DNA of 42,111 nt from Candidatus Gastranaerophilales bacterium (GTDB taxonomy: Bacteria > Cyanobacteriota > Vampirovibrionia > Gastranaerophilales > Gastranaerophilaceae): the NCBI GenBank assembly GCA_944325075.1, contig CALUYU010000016.1, forward strand, positions 1-42,111, given 5' to 3'. Each line of letters begins with the position of its first letter. Position 1 is the stretch's first letter. Shown one piece after another: positions 33,040 to 41,541 of this stretch. Position numbers and translations under genes: made by a program. A model generated the notes under the pieces. That model was not told where the DNA came from. It did not search any database and was given only the letters and a program-made list of their open reading frames with translations.

Positions 33040-34209
33040 ATGGATTTAATGGAAGTAAGAAAAGAAAACGGGCTTATAGATTTGTTTTGTAATTTGGCAG
33101 AAATTCCTTCTCCTTCTTTGGGTGAGGAAAAAGTTGCACATTATATAAAATCTTTTTGCGATAAAAACAATATCGAATGTGAACTGGATAATTACGGTAA
33201 CGTTTATATAAATATTCCACCGACCGCGGAAGGTAAGGGATGTTTGCTGTTATCTTCTCATATGGATGTTATAGGTGATGACTCTCCGGTGAAAACTTAC
33301 CTGGATGATAAAGGACTTATACACGCAGAGGGAAGGACTCTTGGTGCTGATGATAAAGCTGGGGTTGCAAATGCGCTTTATTTTGCAATGTATTTAGCAA
33401 AGTCTGATTTAAAACATGGCGGGCTTGAGATTGTTTTTACAAGAGATGAAGAATCTGGTATGTCAGGTATTAAAAATCTGTATAAGTCTAAATTAAAATC
33501 CAAGTATGTGCTTGTTTTAGACAGCGATAGCCTGGGGCAGTTTATGACGTCTGGGGCAAGCTATACTCTTGCAACCATTGAAATTCATTCCTTTAAGGGT
33601 GGACATTCCGGAATTGATATTGCAGATCCTGAAAGAGAAAATGCCGCAAAACTTCTTGCTGATCTTATCTCAATTCTTCCTCAGGGGGTATTTTATTCTG
33701 ATGAGACTGATCATCATGTTGTTACTTCTTGTAATCTTGGCGGAATTCAGTCAGGTGATGTTAATGTTACAAATATAATTAACACATATGGTAAAGCTAC
33801 TTATTCAATTAGAAGTTCAAGCAGAGAAAAGGAAGAAGAACTCAAAAAAATGATGCAATTCCATGTTGACGGATTTAATGAAGATTACGCCGGAATTGCA
33901 AAGGCTGAATTGACGTTTGAAGAACATCTCCCTCCGTTTGAAAAAAGCTGGGATAATTTTGTTCCTCAAATCTTTGAAATGGCCGCAAAGGCTGTTGGAA
34001 TTGAGCCGGAAATAGGTTCTTTCCATGCGGGGGCTGAAACCCATATTTACGCTAACAGTACAAATTCCAAAGGTGAAAAATTTATTCCGTTCCTGGTCGG
34101 GTTAGCTGACGTTCATAACATGCATTCCAAGGATGAAAATGTATGTTACAAATCTATGCTTAAAGGGCAGGAAGTTTTAAGAAAGTTTTTTGAAGAATTT
34201 AATAAATAA
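33040..34209 (+). CDS. M20-family metallopeptidase (PepT-like)
   Basis: 389 residues from ATG 33040 (GGAG 7 bases upstream; a TTG at 33025 is less likely). Zn ligands and catalytic residues: LLSSHMDVIG, LGADDKAGVA, FTRDEESG, VLDSDS and FHAGAETHIY. The dimerisation domain (about 180-290) includes KGGHSGIDI. The layout fits tripeptide aminopeptidases (PepT) of the M20 family; the substrate is not certain. A secreted-protein gene follows 18 bp later. Confidence 0.9.
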   Translation: MDLMEVRKENGLIDLFCNLAEIPSPSLGEEKVAHYIKSFCDKNNIECELDNYGNVYINIPPTAEGKGCLLLSSHMDVIGDDSPVKTYLDDKGLIHAEGRTLGADDKAGVANALYFAMYLAKSDLKHGGLEIVFTRDEESGMSGIKNLYKSKLKSKYVLVLDSDSLGQFMTSGASYTLATIEIHSFKGGHSGIDIADPERENAAKLLADLISILPQGVFYSDETDHHVVTSCNLGGIQSGDVNVTNIINTYGKATYSIRSSSREKEEELKKMMQFHVDGFNEDYAGIAKAELTFEEHLPPFEKSWDNFVPQIFEMAAKAVGIEPEIGSFHAGAETHIYANSTNSKGEKFIPFLVGLADVHNMHSKDENVCYKSMLKGQEVLRKFFEEFNK

Positions 34210-34227
34210 ATTGAAAGTGAGGCGTGT

Positions 34228-34668
34228 ATGAAAAAGATTTTGGTCTTACTGGTAAGTTTATTCTATTCAGTTGGTGTTATCTTTGCTTCAGACATGAATT
34301 TTGGGCAATGGTATGATCAGGATGGAAAACCGGTTTCGGACAGAGAGATTGGAGAAGCTTTTTCAAAGGCTTTTATGCAGGGGGCTGTTGATCAGGCTGA
34401 AACCTTAATGCCAATATATGAAATGATGAAAACCTGTTCTCCTGTTCAAGGTGATGTTATCACTGTTTTTGGAAAAACTAACGGGAAATGTCACTTTTCT
34501 TATGCTTCATATGACTGTTATGTCCCAATGAATGTTGCTCAAAATTTTTCAAGCAATGCACTAAAGTCTCTGCAAAATCTTAAAGACGGGAACTTTAGTA
34601 CTTCATCATCTGAGAGTCAGTATATTGAAAGTATTTTGAATAACACAACCTATTGTAAAATTAAATAG
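34228..34668 (+). CDS. Small exported cysteine-containing protein
   Basis: 146 residues with a clear signal peptide (KKILVLLVSLFYSVGVIFAS, cleavage near residue 21). The mature part is polar with four cysteines (TCSPVQ, GKCHF, YDCYV, YCKIK), so probably two disulfides or a metal site. GTGAGG lies before the ATG. No family recognised. It is likely co-transcribed with the peptidase. Confidence 0.65.
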   Translation: MKKILVLLVSLFYSVGVIFASDMNFGQWYDQDGKPVSDREIGEAFSKAFMQGAVDQAETLMPIYEMMKTCSPVQGDVITVFGKTNGKCHFSYASYDCYVPMNVAQNFSSNALKSLQNLKDGNFSTSSSESQYIESILNNTTYCKIK

Positions 34669-34730
34669 GTTGTCCGGGAAAGGTTTTCTATAAATAACAT
34701 ATGTGAAAATTCAATGGTAAAATTTCCCGG
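34645..34730 (+). terminator. Nested inverted repeats at the end of the exported-protein gene
   Basis: A 10-bp hairpin (ACAACCTATT / AATAGGTTGT) spans the stop codon, and CCGGGAAA / TTTCCCGG lies directly after, 41 bases apart. No T tract, so these may mark a 3' end or be protective. The rest of the 210-bp gap up to 34879 holds nothing I can identify. Confidence 0.4.
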
Positions 34731-34878
34731 TAACATCATGCGCGTCCGGCTTTAATCATTTCGGGTATCGGCTGATAAATGATTTTGTATAAATTTTAAA
34801 TAGTATCGGCAATATTTATTAACTGAAATTTTTGTGTAAATTCCTGAGAATATAATGCTACAATATTTATATAGGCAT

Positions 34879-35529
34879 TTATGAAACTATTTTTACACCG
34901 GAGCTGGTGCCTAAACTATAGGCTCCGGCTTCAATCATTTTTAGAGCTGTTTCTTTATCGCGGATTCCGCCGGAGGCTTTTACTTTCAGTCCAAATGGGG
35001 TAACTGTTTCATACATAAGTTTTACATCCTCAGCTTTTGCTCCGGCTCCGTTTTTTACGAACCCGGTTGAGGTTTTGACAAAATCGGCCCCGGCCTCTGC
35101 TGCTAATTCGCAGGCTGTTTTTATTTCATCTTTTGTTAGTAAATCTGTTTCCAATATTACTTTAAGCGGTATATCTCCGCATGCAATTTTTACTGCTTTT
35201 ATGTCTTCTTTTACATAATCATAATTTTTATCTTTTATCGCAGTGACATTTATTACCATATCAATTTCATCGGCGCCATCAGCTTTTGCTGTTGAGGCTT
35301 CAAAGGCTTTTACTTCTGTTTTGTTTGCCCCAAGAGGAAATCCTATGACTGTTACAACTTTTATATCAGTATCTTTAAGAGCGGCTTTCGCTGATTTAAT
35401 GTATGCCGGATTTATGCATACTCCGCGAAAATTATATTTTTTTGCTTCTTCATAAAGTTTGTTTAAATCTTCTGTTGTTGCATCTTGTTTTAGAAGTGTA
35501 TGTTCAATATATTTATTTAACTCTTTCAT
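34879..35529 (-). CDS. deoC: Deoxyribose-phosphate aldolase
   Basis: Cleaves 2-deoxyribose 5-phosphate to glyceraldehyde 3-phosphate and acetaldehyde in nucleoside catabolism. EHTLLKQDATTEDL at the start, VCINPAYI, VVTVIGFPLG, EIDMVINV, KVILETDLL, the Schiff-base lysine in DFVKTSTGF and KASGGIRD are all present. 216 residues is normal. AAAGGAGT lies before the ATG; it follows metF by 10 bp. The pairing with cytidine deaminase elsewhere suits nucleoside salvage. Confidence 0.96.
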   Translation of the reverse strand: MKELNKYIEHTLLKQDATTEDLNKLYEEAKKYNFRGVCINPAYIKSAKAALKDTDIKVVTVIGFPLGANKTEVKAFEASTAKADGADEIDMVINVTAIKDKNYDYVKEDIKAVKIACGDIPLKVILETDLLTKDEIKTACELAAEAGADFVKTSTGFVKNGAGAKAEDVKLMYETVTPFGLKVKASGGIRDKETALKMIEAGAYSLGTSSGVKIVS

Positions 35530-35539
35530 TTTAACTCCT

Positions 35540-36391
35540 TTATAAAATGTTTTCTAAAATTTTATAACTGGATTCGGATTTGTTCAATGTAAAAAAGTGC
35601 AGTCCGCTTACTTGTGATTGAACGAGTTCAGAACATTGTTTTATCCCGAATTCTATGCCAAATTTTTGCAGATCTTTTGGGTTGTGTTGGTATTTTTCTA
35701 TTTTTTCATTTAATTCTTTCGGAATTGTTATATTTGCAAGTTTTGTCATTCTGTTTATTTGATTTTTGCTAAGAATTGGCATAATTCCTGCGACCACCGG
35801 TACATCAATCCCGCTGTGTCTTACTTGCTCAAGGTATGAGAAAAATCTGTTGTTATCAAAAAAGAGCTGTGTAAAAATGCATTCAGCCCCGGCATCAATT
35901 TTCTTTTTAAGATTAAGTATGTCTGTTTTCAAATCTTTTGCTTCTATATGGCCTTCAGGATAGCCTGCAACGCCTACAGAAAGATTACTGTTTGATTTTA
36001 TAAAGTTTACCAGTTCATTTGCAAACTTAAAATCATTGCAGCATAAAGATTTATCATCCGGTACGTCGCCGCGCAGTGCCAGAATATTTTCAATCCCGGA
36101 GTTTTCCAAACTTCTGATATGATCAAATACAAATTCCTTTGTACTGCATATGCAGGTAAAATGCGGCATTACTGAAAATCCGTTTTGTGAAATTAATTTA
36201 ATCAATTCTGGTGAATTATTATTTTTTCCGCCGGCTCCATAGGTTAATGATATGAATGAAGGATTGAATTTTTTTAAATTTTCCAATTCCGTAATCAATG
36301 TTGAATAATCGGTAGTTTCTTTAGGTGGAAATACTTCAAAAGAAACTTTAGGACAGTTTTCCAGCTTGCTGTAAATTTCTCTTAATCTCAT
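35540..36391 (-). CDS. metF: Methylenetetrahydrofolate reductase
   Basis: Reduces 5,10-methylene-THF to 5-methyl-THF, for methionine synthesis. SFEVFPPKETTDYSTL, the SLTYGAGG motif, PHFTCICST, LALRGDVPDD, GVAGYPEGH and FTQLFFDNNRFF (FAD and folate site) are visible. 283 residues is typical of the bacterial type. It heads a two-gene unit with deoC. Confidence 0.95.
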   Translation of the reverse strand: MRLREIYSKLENCPKVSFEVFPPKETTDYSTLITELENLKKFNPSFISLTYGAGGKNNNSPELIKLISQNGFSVMPHFTCICSTKEFVFDHIRSLENSGIENILALRGDVPDDKSLCCNDFKFANELVNFIKSNSNLSVGVAGYPEGHIEAKDLKTDILNLKKKIDAGAECIFTQLFFDNNRFFSYLEQVRHSGIDVPVVAGIMPILSKNQINRMTKLANITIPKELNEKIEKYQHNPKDLQKFGIEFGIKQCSELVQSQVSGLHFFTLNKSESSYKILENIL

Positions 36392-36476
36392 AAACTAATT
36401 ATAACATAGACATAAATTATATATTATTAAATTATCAGGGGCAAAAAAAAATTTTTAGTGGTTTATTATAACTGCA

Positions 36477-37379
36477 ATGATAAAAATTAATGCAATAAAA
36501 TCTAATATTTATGAATGTTCTTTTTCTAACAGATATTCGGCGATAAGTTTTAACGGCAGAACGCGTATAAAGCCGGATACTTTTGAGAAAGAGTGTGTTT
36601 ATAAAAACTTTGATATGTACATGTACAACCCCCATACAAATTCATATAATCATAGTGTTGTATCTATAAATTTAACACAACCCCAAAAAATAAAGCTAAA
36701 AAATAATTCGAAAGCAAGTAAGGCTGACGTTGAACTTAATTTAGATTACAATTCGGAAAGATTTGATTTCTTATGGGATAAAAAACGGGGGTGTAAGCTT
36801 AAAACCGTAATTTTGATATCTCATAGCGGGAAATTTGAAACAGCATATCATTTTATGTCGCCGAAACTTGATAAAGAATACGGATATGTAAATCTGGTGG
36901 ATTATTTTGGAAAGTTGCCGGATAAATATAAGAATAATTTTATGGAAGAAGAATTATTTAAAGATTATAAGGCTCAGGGGATAACCGGGCCGCGTGTAAT
37001 TGTTGATTACCTTGAAAATTTTGATGATAAGTCTGTGGGAGGAGTTGGGAAACTTGCGGATAAGCTTGCAGTAAAGCATTGTCTTGATAAAAATATTGAA
37101 CCTAATATTATATCTGTTGCAGATTATAATTCCCATGTTGCCCATTATTTAAGAGGAAAAAGATTTTTCCCACTAAAAAAATTTTCGGATGCATACGATT
37201 ACTTTAAATGTGTTTATAAGGAAACTGACGTAAATAAGATACTTGAGAAATTAATAGAAAATTCTAAAAGTACCGGAGTGCGGATTGATATTAGTCAATG
37301 GGGAATTTTACCGATGTATATGCCTAAAGAACTAGCTATGAAATATATAGAAGAATTAAAAATTCATCCTATTCTTTGA
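36477..37379 (+). CDS. Lineage-specific protein with ISF motif
   Basis: 300 residues, no known fold. Near the N-terminus SNRYSAISFNGRTR echoes SVSPISFRA in the protein at 11444. The body is Tyr/Asp/Lys-rich (YVNLVDYFGKLPDKYKNNFM, NFDDKSVGGVGKLADKLAV). There is no ribosome site; TTTATTATAA lies only a few bases before the ATG, and GCAA lies 18 bp further up, which suggests a leaderless transcript from a weak shared-type promoter. Its 3' end overlaps the next gene by 11 bases. Confidence 0.6.
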   Translation: MIKINAIKSNIYECSFSNRYSAISFNGRTRIKPDTFEKECVYKNFDMYMYNPHTNSYNHSVVSINLTQPQKIKLKNNSKASKADVELNLDYNSERFDFLWDKKRGCKLKTVILISHSGKFETAYHFMSPKLDKEYGYVNLVDYFGKLPDKYKNNFMEEELFKDYKAQGITGPRVIVDYLENFDDKSVGGVGKLADKLAVKHCLDKNIEPNIISVADYNSHVAHYLRGKRFFPLKKFSDAYDYFKCVYKETDVNKILEKLIENSKSTGVRIDISQWGILPMYMPKELAMKYIEELKIHPIL

Positions 37380-37740
37380 ATGTAATAAACCGCCAGAATC
37401 TGATGATGTTTGATTTGAAATCATTTGGCATCGGAATATCTGCACGTTTATAATACTTTTCATAATTTCTAATAATATTATCCGGCAGGCTGTTACCCTG
37501 CTCCAGCGTTTGAAATACAAGGGTTAAATAATCATCTTGCTCTTCTCTATATAGAATATCGTGTTTCCTAAGATCTTCGTCCGCCTCGTAGTGAACTAAC
37601 GCGTGAAAAGCTGCTTCAATACTTTTGTCATGAGTATCAGAAGGGAAAAGCGGTAATGCTTTTGCAACAGATAATTCCCCGACCAAAACCTTTCTGATTA
37701 ATTCTGATACAAAAACTCTTGATTCTTCTATATAACCCAT
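37369..37740 (-). CDS. Hypothetical protein in the BlaI-like operon
   Basis: 123 residues, helical and acidic, with several His (HALVHYEADEDLRKHD) and no membrane segment. It starts one base after the BlaI-like gene, so the two are co-translated. Normal BlaI partners (BlaR1/M56 peptidase) are absent; this protein takes that place. Function unknown. It overlaps the convergent gene at 36477. Confidence 0.6.
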   Translation of the reverse strand: MGYIEESRVFVSELIRKVLVGELSVAKALPLFPSDTHDKSIEAAFHALVHYEADEDLRKHDILYREEQDDYLTLVFQTLEQGNSLPDNIIRNYEKYYKRADIPMPNDFKSNIIRFWRFITFKE

Positions 37741-37741
37741 T

Positions 37742-38080
37742 TTATTTTACTAAATTGAACTGGTCTTCAATAAATCTAATCATATCAATATAATCATTTT
37801 TAAAGAATTGTTCACCTATTTCTTTAATGCTGTCGCGGGCCATTTCTTCTCTATCCATTGTTGCACTATAGAAGAATTTTTTACCAACCTTATAACGTAC
37901 AAGAATACTTTTCGTTGTTAAACGGTCCATCACGGTTTTTATAGTGGTATAGGCACGTTTAATTCCATTTGAAGATAAGTTTTCAACTACATCTTGTATT
38001 GAGATGTCTTTCCCGTCATTGTTTGAAGTCAAATCCCAAATTGAATTCAGAATGTCTATTTCTAACTTACCGCAAGCCAT
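37742..38080 (-). CDS. BlaI/MecI/CopY-family transcriptional regulator
   Basis: 112 residues with the winged-helix pattern of the family: LEIDILNSIWDLTSNN, then IKRAYTTIKTVMDRLTTKSI, the recognition helix and wing (LVRYKVGKKFFYSATM). Such repressors bind dyad operators as dimers and are often released by proteolysis. AGTAGG lies before the ATG. The only partner gene is the hypothetical just downstream, so its inducer and targets are unknown. Confidence 0.88.
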   Translation of the reverse strand: MACGKLEIDILNSIWDLTSNNDGKDISIQDVVENLSSNGIKRAYTTIKTVMDRLTTKSILVRYKVGKKFFYSATMDREEMARDSIKEIGEQFFKNDYIDMIRFIEDQFNLVK

Positions 38081-38187
38081 TTTTTCCTACTTTCTTTTAA
38101 CTAACCATTAATAAAATACTACTAACATTGTAACATAAATATTTTTTATCTGCAACCTATTGTAAAGTATCTATTTACAAAGATTTA

Positions 38188-39345
38188 TTACATTTCATCA
38201 AATAAATTTGTTTCTTTTTTGAAATTTACTTTTCTTGTCCTGACCTTGTCATTTTTCTTTTTGGTTTTGTCCGAAACTTTTCTGTATGCATTATCCACGG
38301 ATATTTTGGTTAAAGGTTTTTTACTTCTGCGGTCATAGAATGTCAGCCAGAATTTTCTGTTAATATTGTCTACTGCAAAAGAAATATCTCCTATAACTTT
38401 ATCGCCAGGTTTGATTTGTTTAAACATTAATTTTGTATCACCAAAAATGGATGGTCTGAAAACTGCATTATAATCATTAACCAGGGCAGAGTCAAGACCG
38501 GAAAAAGTCTTATCGGACATATTTGAAATTAGAACCGTTAGAGTAATTGTATTTGCTTCTCCAAAAGGATCTTCTTCATGTTTTATGTTTGAAATTTTAA
38601 TATCCAATCCCGGATAAAACATCTCGTGCTGCATCAATGCGCTGTCTTTGTATACCGGAAGAGGGACTTTTGTGTTAATTTTAACTTTAATTTCATCTCC
38701 CGGCGCAATTAATACATCGTTGCCTTTCCGCATCAGGGCTGCTCCAAGGCCTAGTGCCCCGCCGATTGCGGCTCCGCCTGCAAGTGTATAACCTTGGGAG
38801 GCAATAGCAGCTTCAAGTCCAAGCCAATTAAGTGCAAGGAAACCTCCTACTGCTCCGCCTGCAAGTGTATATCCTACATCCTGGGCAACTATTTTTGCTG
38901 TAGATGCGACCGGGTGAAGTTTTGTTGACATTTTGCCTTCTATAGGAATTTCTCTTCCATCAGGAGTTATCAGGTAGTCAAAATCAAGTGAAATCGTTGC
39001 CGGACGTCCAAGCCTTTTTGATTCTGTTGTTTCTGATATCCGGCCGTGGGCAAAAGTTCCTTTGGGAATAATTACTCCGGTTTCCCCCTCAACGTCATTT
39101 ACTACTTCTGCAAAAAACTCATCGCCTTCTATATTAATGTTTGAATCAAGAACCTGTGATACGGTCATATGTATTATATCCGAGCGTTCAAGGTGTTCTA
39201 CTTTCCCGGTGAATAGTTCACTTTCGAGTTCTTTTCTTATTTGATCGCTTTTTTCTGCATGGCCCTCAAGCACATCTGCAAATGCCAGTGTGTTGTTTGC
39301 TAAAAACATTAATAATATGAATAAAGCTGTTATTTTTTTCTTCAT
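38188..39345 (-). CDS. Exported protein with glycine-zipper segment
   Basis: 385 residues from ATG 39345, chosen because a signal peptide then starts at residue 1 (KKITALFILLMFLANNTLAF). The region at about 170-220 has two copies of GYTLAGGA with Gly/Ala-rich helices (VGGFLALNWLGL, IGGALGLGAALM), a glycine zipper likely to insert into or contact a membrane. The upstream part carries FAEVVNDVEGETGVIIPKGT, recalling TrbI/VirB10-type barrels, but this is only a resemblance. The C-terminus is Lys-rich. Envelope role inferred. Confidence 0.65.
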   Translation of the reverse strand: MKKKITALFILLMFLANNTLAFADVLEGHAEKSDQIRKELESELFTGKVEHLERSDIIHMTVSQVLDSNINIEGDEFFAEVVNDVEGETGVIIPKGTFAHGRISETTESKRLGRPATISLDFDYLITPDGREIPIEGKMSTKLHPVASTAKIVAQDVGYTLAGGAVGGFLALNWLGLEAAIASQGYTLAGGAAIGGALGLGAALMRKGNDVLIAPGDEIKVKINTKVPLPVYKDSALMQHEMFYPGLDIKISNIKHEEDPFGEANTITLTVLISNMSDKTFSGLDSALVNDYNAVFRPSIFGDTKLMFKQIKPGDKVIGDISFAVDNINRKFWLTFYDRRSKKPLTKISVDNAYRKVSDKTKKKNDKVRTRKVNFKKETNLFDEM

Positions 39346-39495
39346 ACTATTAATTATATACTGCAAAAAATTCTTTTCCACTTTTTTACGAAACTTATTA
39401 TCTTAAAGTTTTTAATGTAAATAACTTTGACTAAATCCTTGTTTTTAGTAGAATTAAATATATGCAGGCAGCAAGTTTATAGGAGTAATGTAATT

Positions 39496-39804
39496 ATGAA
39501 AAAGAGACAACAGCGCTGGTATGATGTTGATCCTGTTTTAAGCAGGGCAATTGCTATCTGGGAAAAGGCTGATGAAGATCTTCAAACAATTTGTGCTGAA
39601 TATGTACTTGATAAATTAAAAGATTTTGATTTTAAAATGACTTTGGAGGATCAATATAATTATATTTTGCGCCGTTGGTATGATAAGAATATAAAAGTTT
39701 CACACGCTATGGAATATATTAAACATGCTCCGTTTGAACTCAGACACGAATTGGCTCTTGATATTATTGAGTATATTGAGAAAATGGAATCTGAAAAAGA
39801 ATAG
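39496..39804 (+). CDS. Small acidic/basic helical hypothetical protein
   Basis: 102 residues from ATG 39496 (AGGAGTAA upstream); an earlier in-frame start at 39427 lies before the ribosome site and is unlikely. Charged and helical, with Trp residues in RWYDVDP and RRWYDKNI. No known domain. It precedes the histidine kinase by 46 bp in the same direction and may be co-transcribed. Confidence 0.65.
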   Translation: MKKRQQRWYDVDPVLSRAIAIWEKADEDLQTICAEYVLDKLKDFDFKMTLEDQYNYILRRWYDKNIKVSHAMEYIKHAPFELRHELALDIIEYIEKMESEKE

Positions 39805-39850
39805 TTTGTTAATAATTTGCAATAGATAAAATATTTGTTACGATTAAGTT

Positions 39851-41527
39851 ATGGTTAGGGTTTTATTTGTATCTCAAAGAAATGAAAAAATAGATAAATT
39901 TGCTCAGCTATTCAAAAAGCTTCATTATGATTTTGTTACTTTTTCGGATGCTGCAATGATATATGATTACGCCAGCGCAGCTCCTTGTGAAATTGTAATT
40001 TTTGATATGCTTTCGGCCGAAATTGACTTCAAATCTGTTTTGAAAAAAATAAAACCGGCATTGGAAAATTCTGCTTTAATTTTACTAATAAACAAAAATT
40101 TTTCAGATAAAGAGTTAATAAAAAATTCAAATGCATTTATTGACGATGAGATGAATGAGGATCTTGTATCCGGTGTTATTCTTATGAATTTGCGAATGCA
40201 TTCCGCATTGGAAAAATTATCAAATACCAACCGGGATCTTGCGGACAGCAATTATCGTTTGAATGCTCTTTATTCTACAAGTTCTCAATTTGCCGGGTCT
40301 TTGGATAAAGAAAAGTTAATTGATTATATGCTGGAAGGAATGGACAAGGCATTAAGCTATTCTTTGACAAGTACTCTTTCGTTTTGCCACGGTGATGCGC
40401 CGATTTTGATTATAAATTCGCTGTATGAACTTTCTGAAGAACTTATAGATTCTCTTAAATTGCGAATTATTTTGCATTATAAATCTTTATTTGATGGTCG
40501 TTCTCTTCCATACGAAATTTCAGCAGAGACGCTTAAGGTAAGAAAAATTGTTAAATATCCTGCAAACAGATTTAACTTTACTTTGTTTCAATTTGACAAT
40601 ATGTTTTCACCGATTGCATTGGGGGATAATTTTTTCGGGTGCGTTGAAATTTTTAAGGAAACTCCGTTTACAACTGAAAATGCTACTTGTTTTCAAACTA
40701 TTGCGCAGCAGGTTTCTCTGCCGTTGAAGAGTGCAACTTTATATCAGGAGCTAAAGGAAACAAATTTAAAGCTTGCAAGACTTGAAAGACTAAAGTCTGA
40801 ATTTATTTCTATTGTCTCTCACGAACTCAGAACTCCGTTGACTTCTATAAAAAATTCCTTGGATATTATGTTAAGCGGGAAATGCGGAGAGATAACCCCG
40901 GCTTATGATAAATTTTTAACAATGGCAAAAAGAAATTCCCAGCGGTTGTCCGGAATTATAAATGACCTGCTTGATTTATCAAAAATCGAGGCAGGGAAAA
41001 TGGATTATCATTTCAAAAATATGAATGTTAATACTGTTATAGAAGATGTCAAATCGGCCTTATCTGTTTTGGTTAAAGATAAGGGGCTGATGCTGGTAAC
41101 TGATGAAGGGAAAAATTTACCTGAGATTTATGCTGATTCCCAGCGGCTTGAGCAGGTTTTAACAAATCTTGTATCTAATGCCGTTAAGTTTACGCCGGAG
41201 GGTAAAACTATTACTATAAAGTCTGAACTGGTGAATACGTCTGATTTAAAGTATCCTGAAAATTTTTCATCTGTTATGGAGAAACTCAAAGGCAATTACG
41301 TTCTTGTAAGCGTTAGGGATGAAGGAATCGGAATTGCCTCTGAAAATCTCTTGCATGTATTTGATAAATTTGCGCAAATTGAAAATTCGCTTTCCCGTAA
41401 AGTCGGAGGCTCCGGCTTAGGGCTTCCTATTGCCAAACAACTTATAGAAGCCCATAACGGTGCCATTTGGTGTGAAAGTGAAATAGATAAAGGTTCTACA
41501 TTCTATTTTGCAGTTCCTTCAATATAA
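39851..41527 (+). CDS. Sensor histidine kinase with N-terminal receiver-like domain
   Basis: 558 residues. Residues 1-115 form a receiver-like fold (VRVLFVSQRN, VIFDML, LLINKN): the Asp is kept, but the acidic pair normally found near residue 8-9 is replaced by QRN, so it may not be phosphorylated. A GAF-like sensor part (about 135-290) follows. HisKA has the phospho-accepting His324 in SHELRTPLTSIK, and the HATPase domain shows NLVSNAVKFTPEG, VRDEGIGIA and GSGLGLPIAKQL. No membrane segment is seen, so it is probably cytoplasmic. No response-regulator gene is adjacent. Confidence 0.9.
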   Translation: MVRVLFVSQRNEKIDKFAQLFKKLHYDFVTFSDAAMIYDYASAAPCEIVIFDMLSAEIDFKSVLKKIKPALENSALILLINKNFSDKELIKNSNAFIDDEMNEDLVSGVILMNLRMHSALEKLSNTNRDLADSNYRLNALYSTSSQFAGSLDKEKLIDYMLEGMDKALSYSLTSTLSFCHGDAPILIINSLYELSEELIDSLKLRIILHYKSLFDGRSLPYEISAETLKVRKIVKYPANRFNFTLFQFDNMFSPIALGDNFFGCVEIFKETPFTTENATCFQTIAQQVSLPLKSATLYQELKETNLKLARLERLKSEFISIVSHELRTPLTSIKNSLDIMLSGKCGEITPAYDKFLTMAKRNSQRLSGIINDLLDLSKIEAGKMDYHFKNMNVNTVIEDVKSALSVLVKDKGLMLVTDEGKNLPEIYADSQRLEQVLTNLVSNAVKFTPEGKTITIKSELVNTSDLKYPENFSSVMEKLKGNYVLVSVRDEGIGIASENLLHVFDKFAQIENSLSRKVGGSGLGLPIAKQLIEAHNGAIWCESEIDKGSTFYFAVPSI

Positions 41528-41541
41528 GATGCTACAATCAT

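Noticed and set aside
34669-34878. Riboswitch between the exported protein and deoC
   Set aside because: Only simple inverted repeats are seen; no known aptamer core, and deoC/metF read from the other strand away from it.
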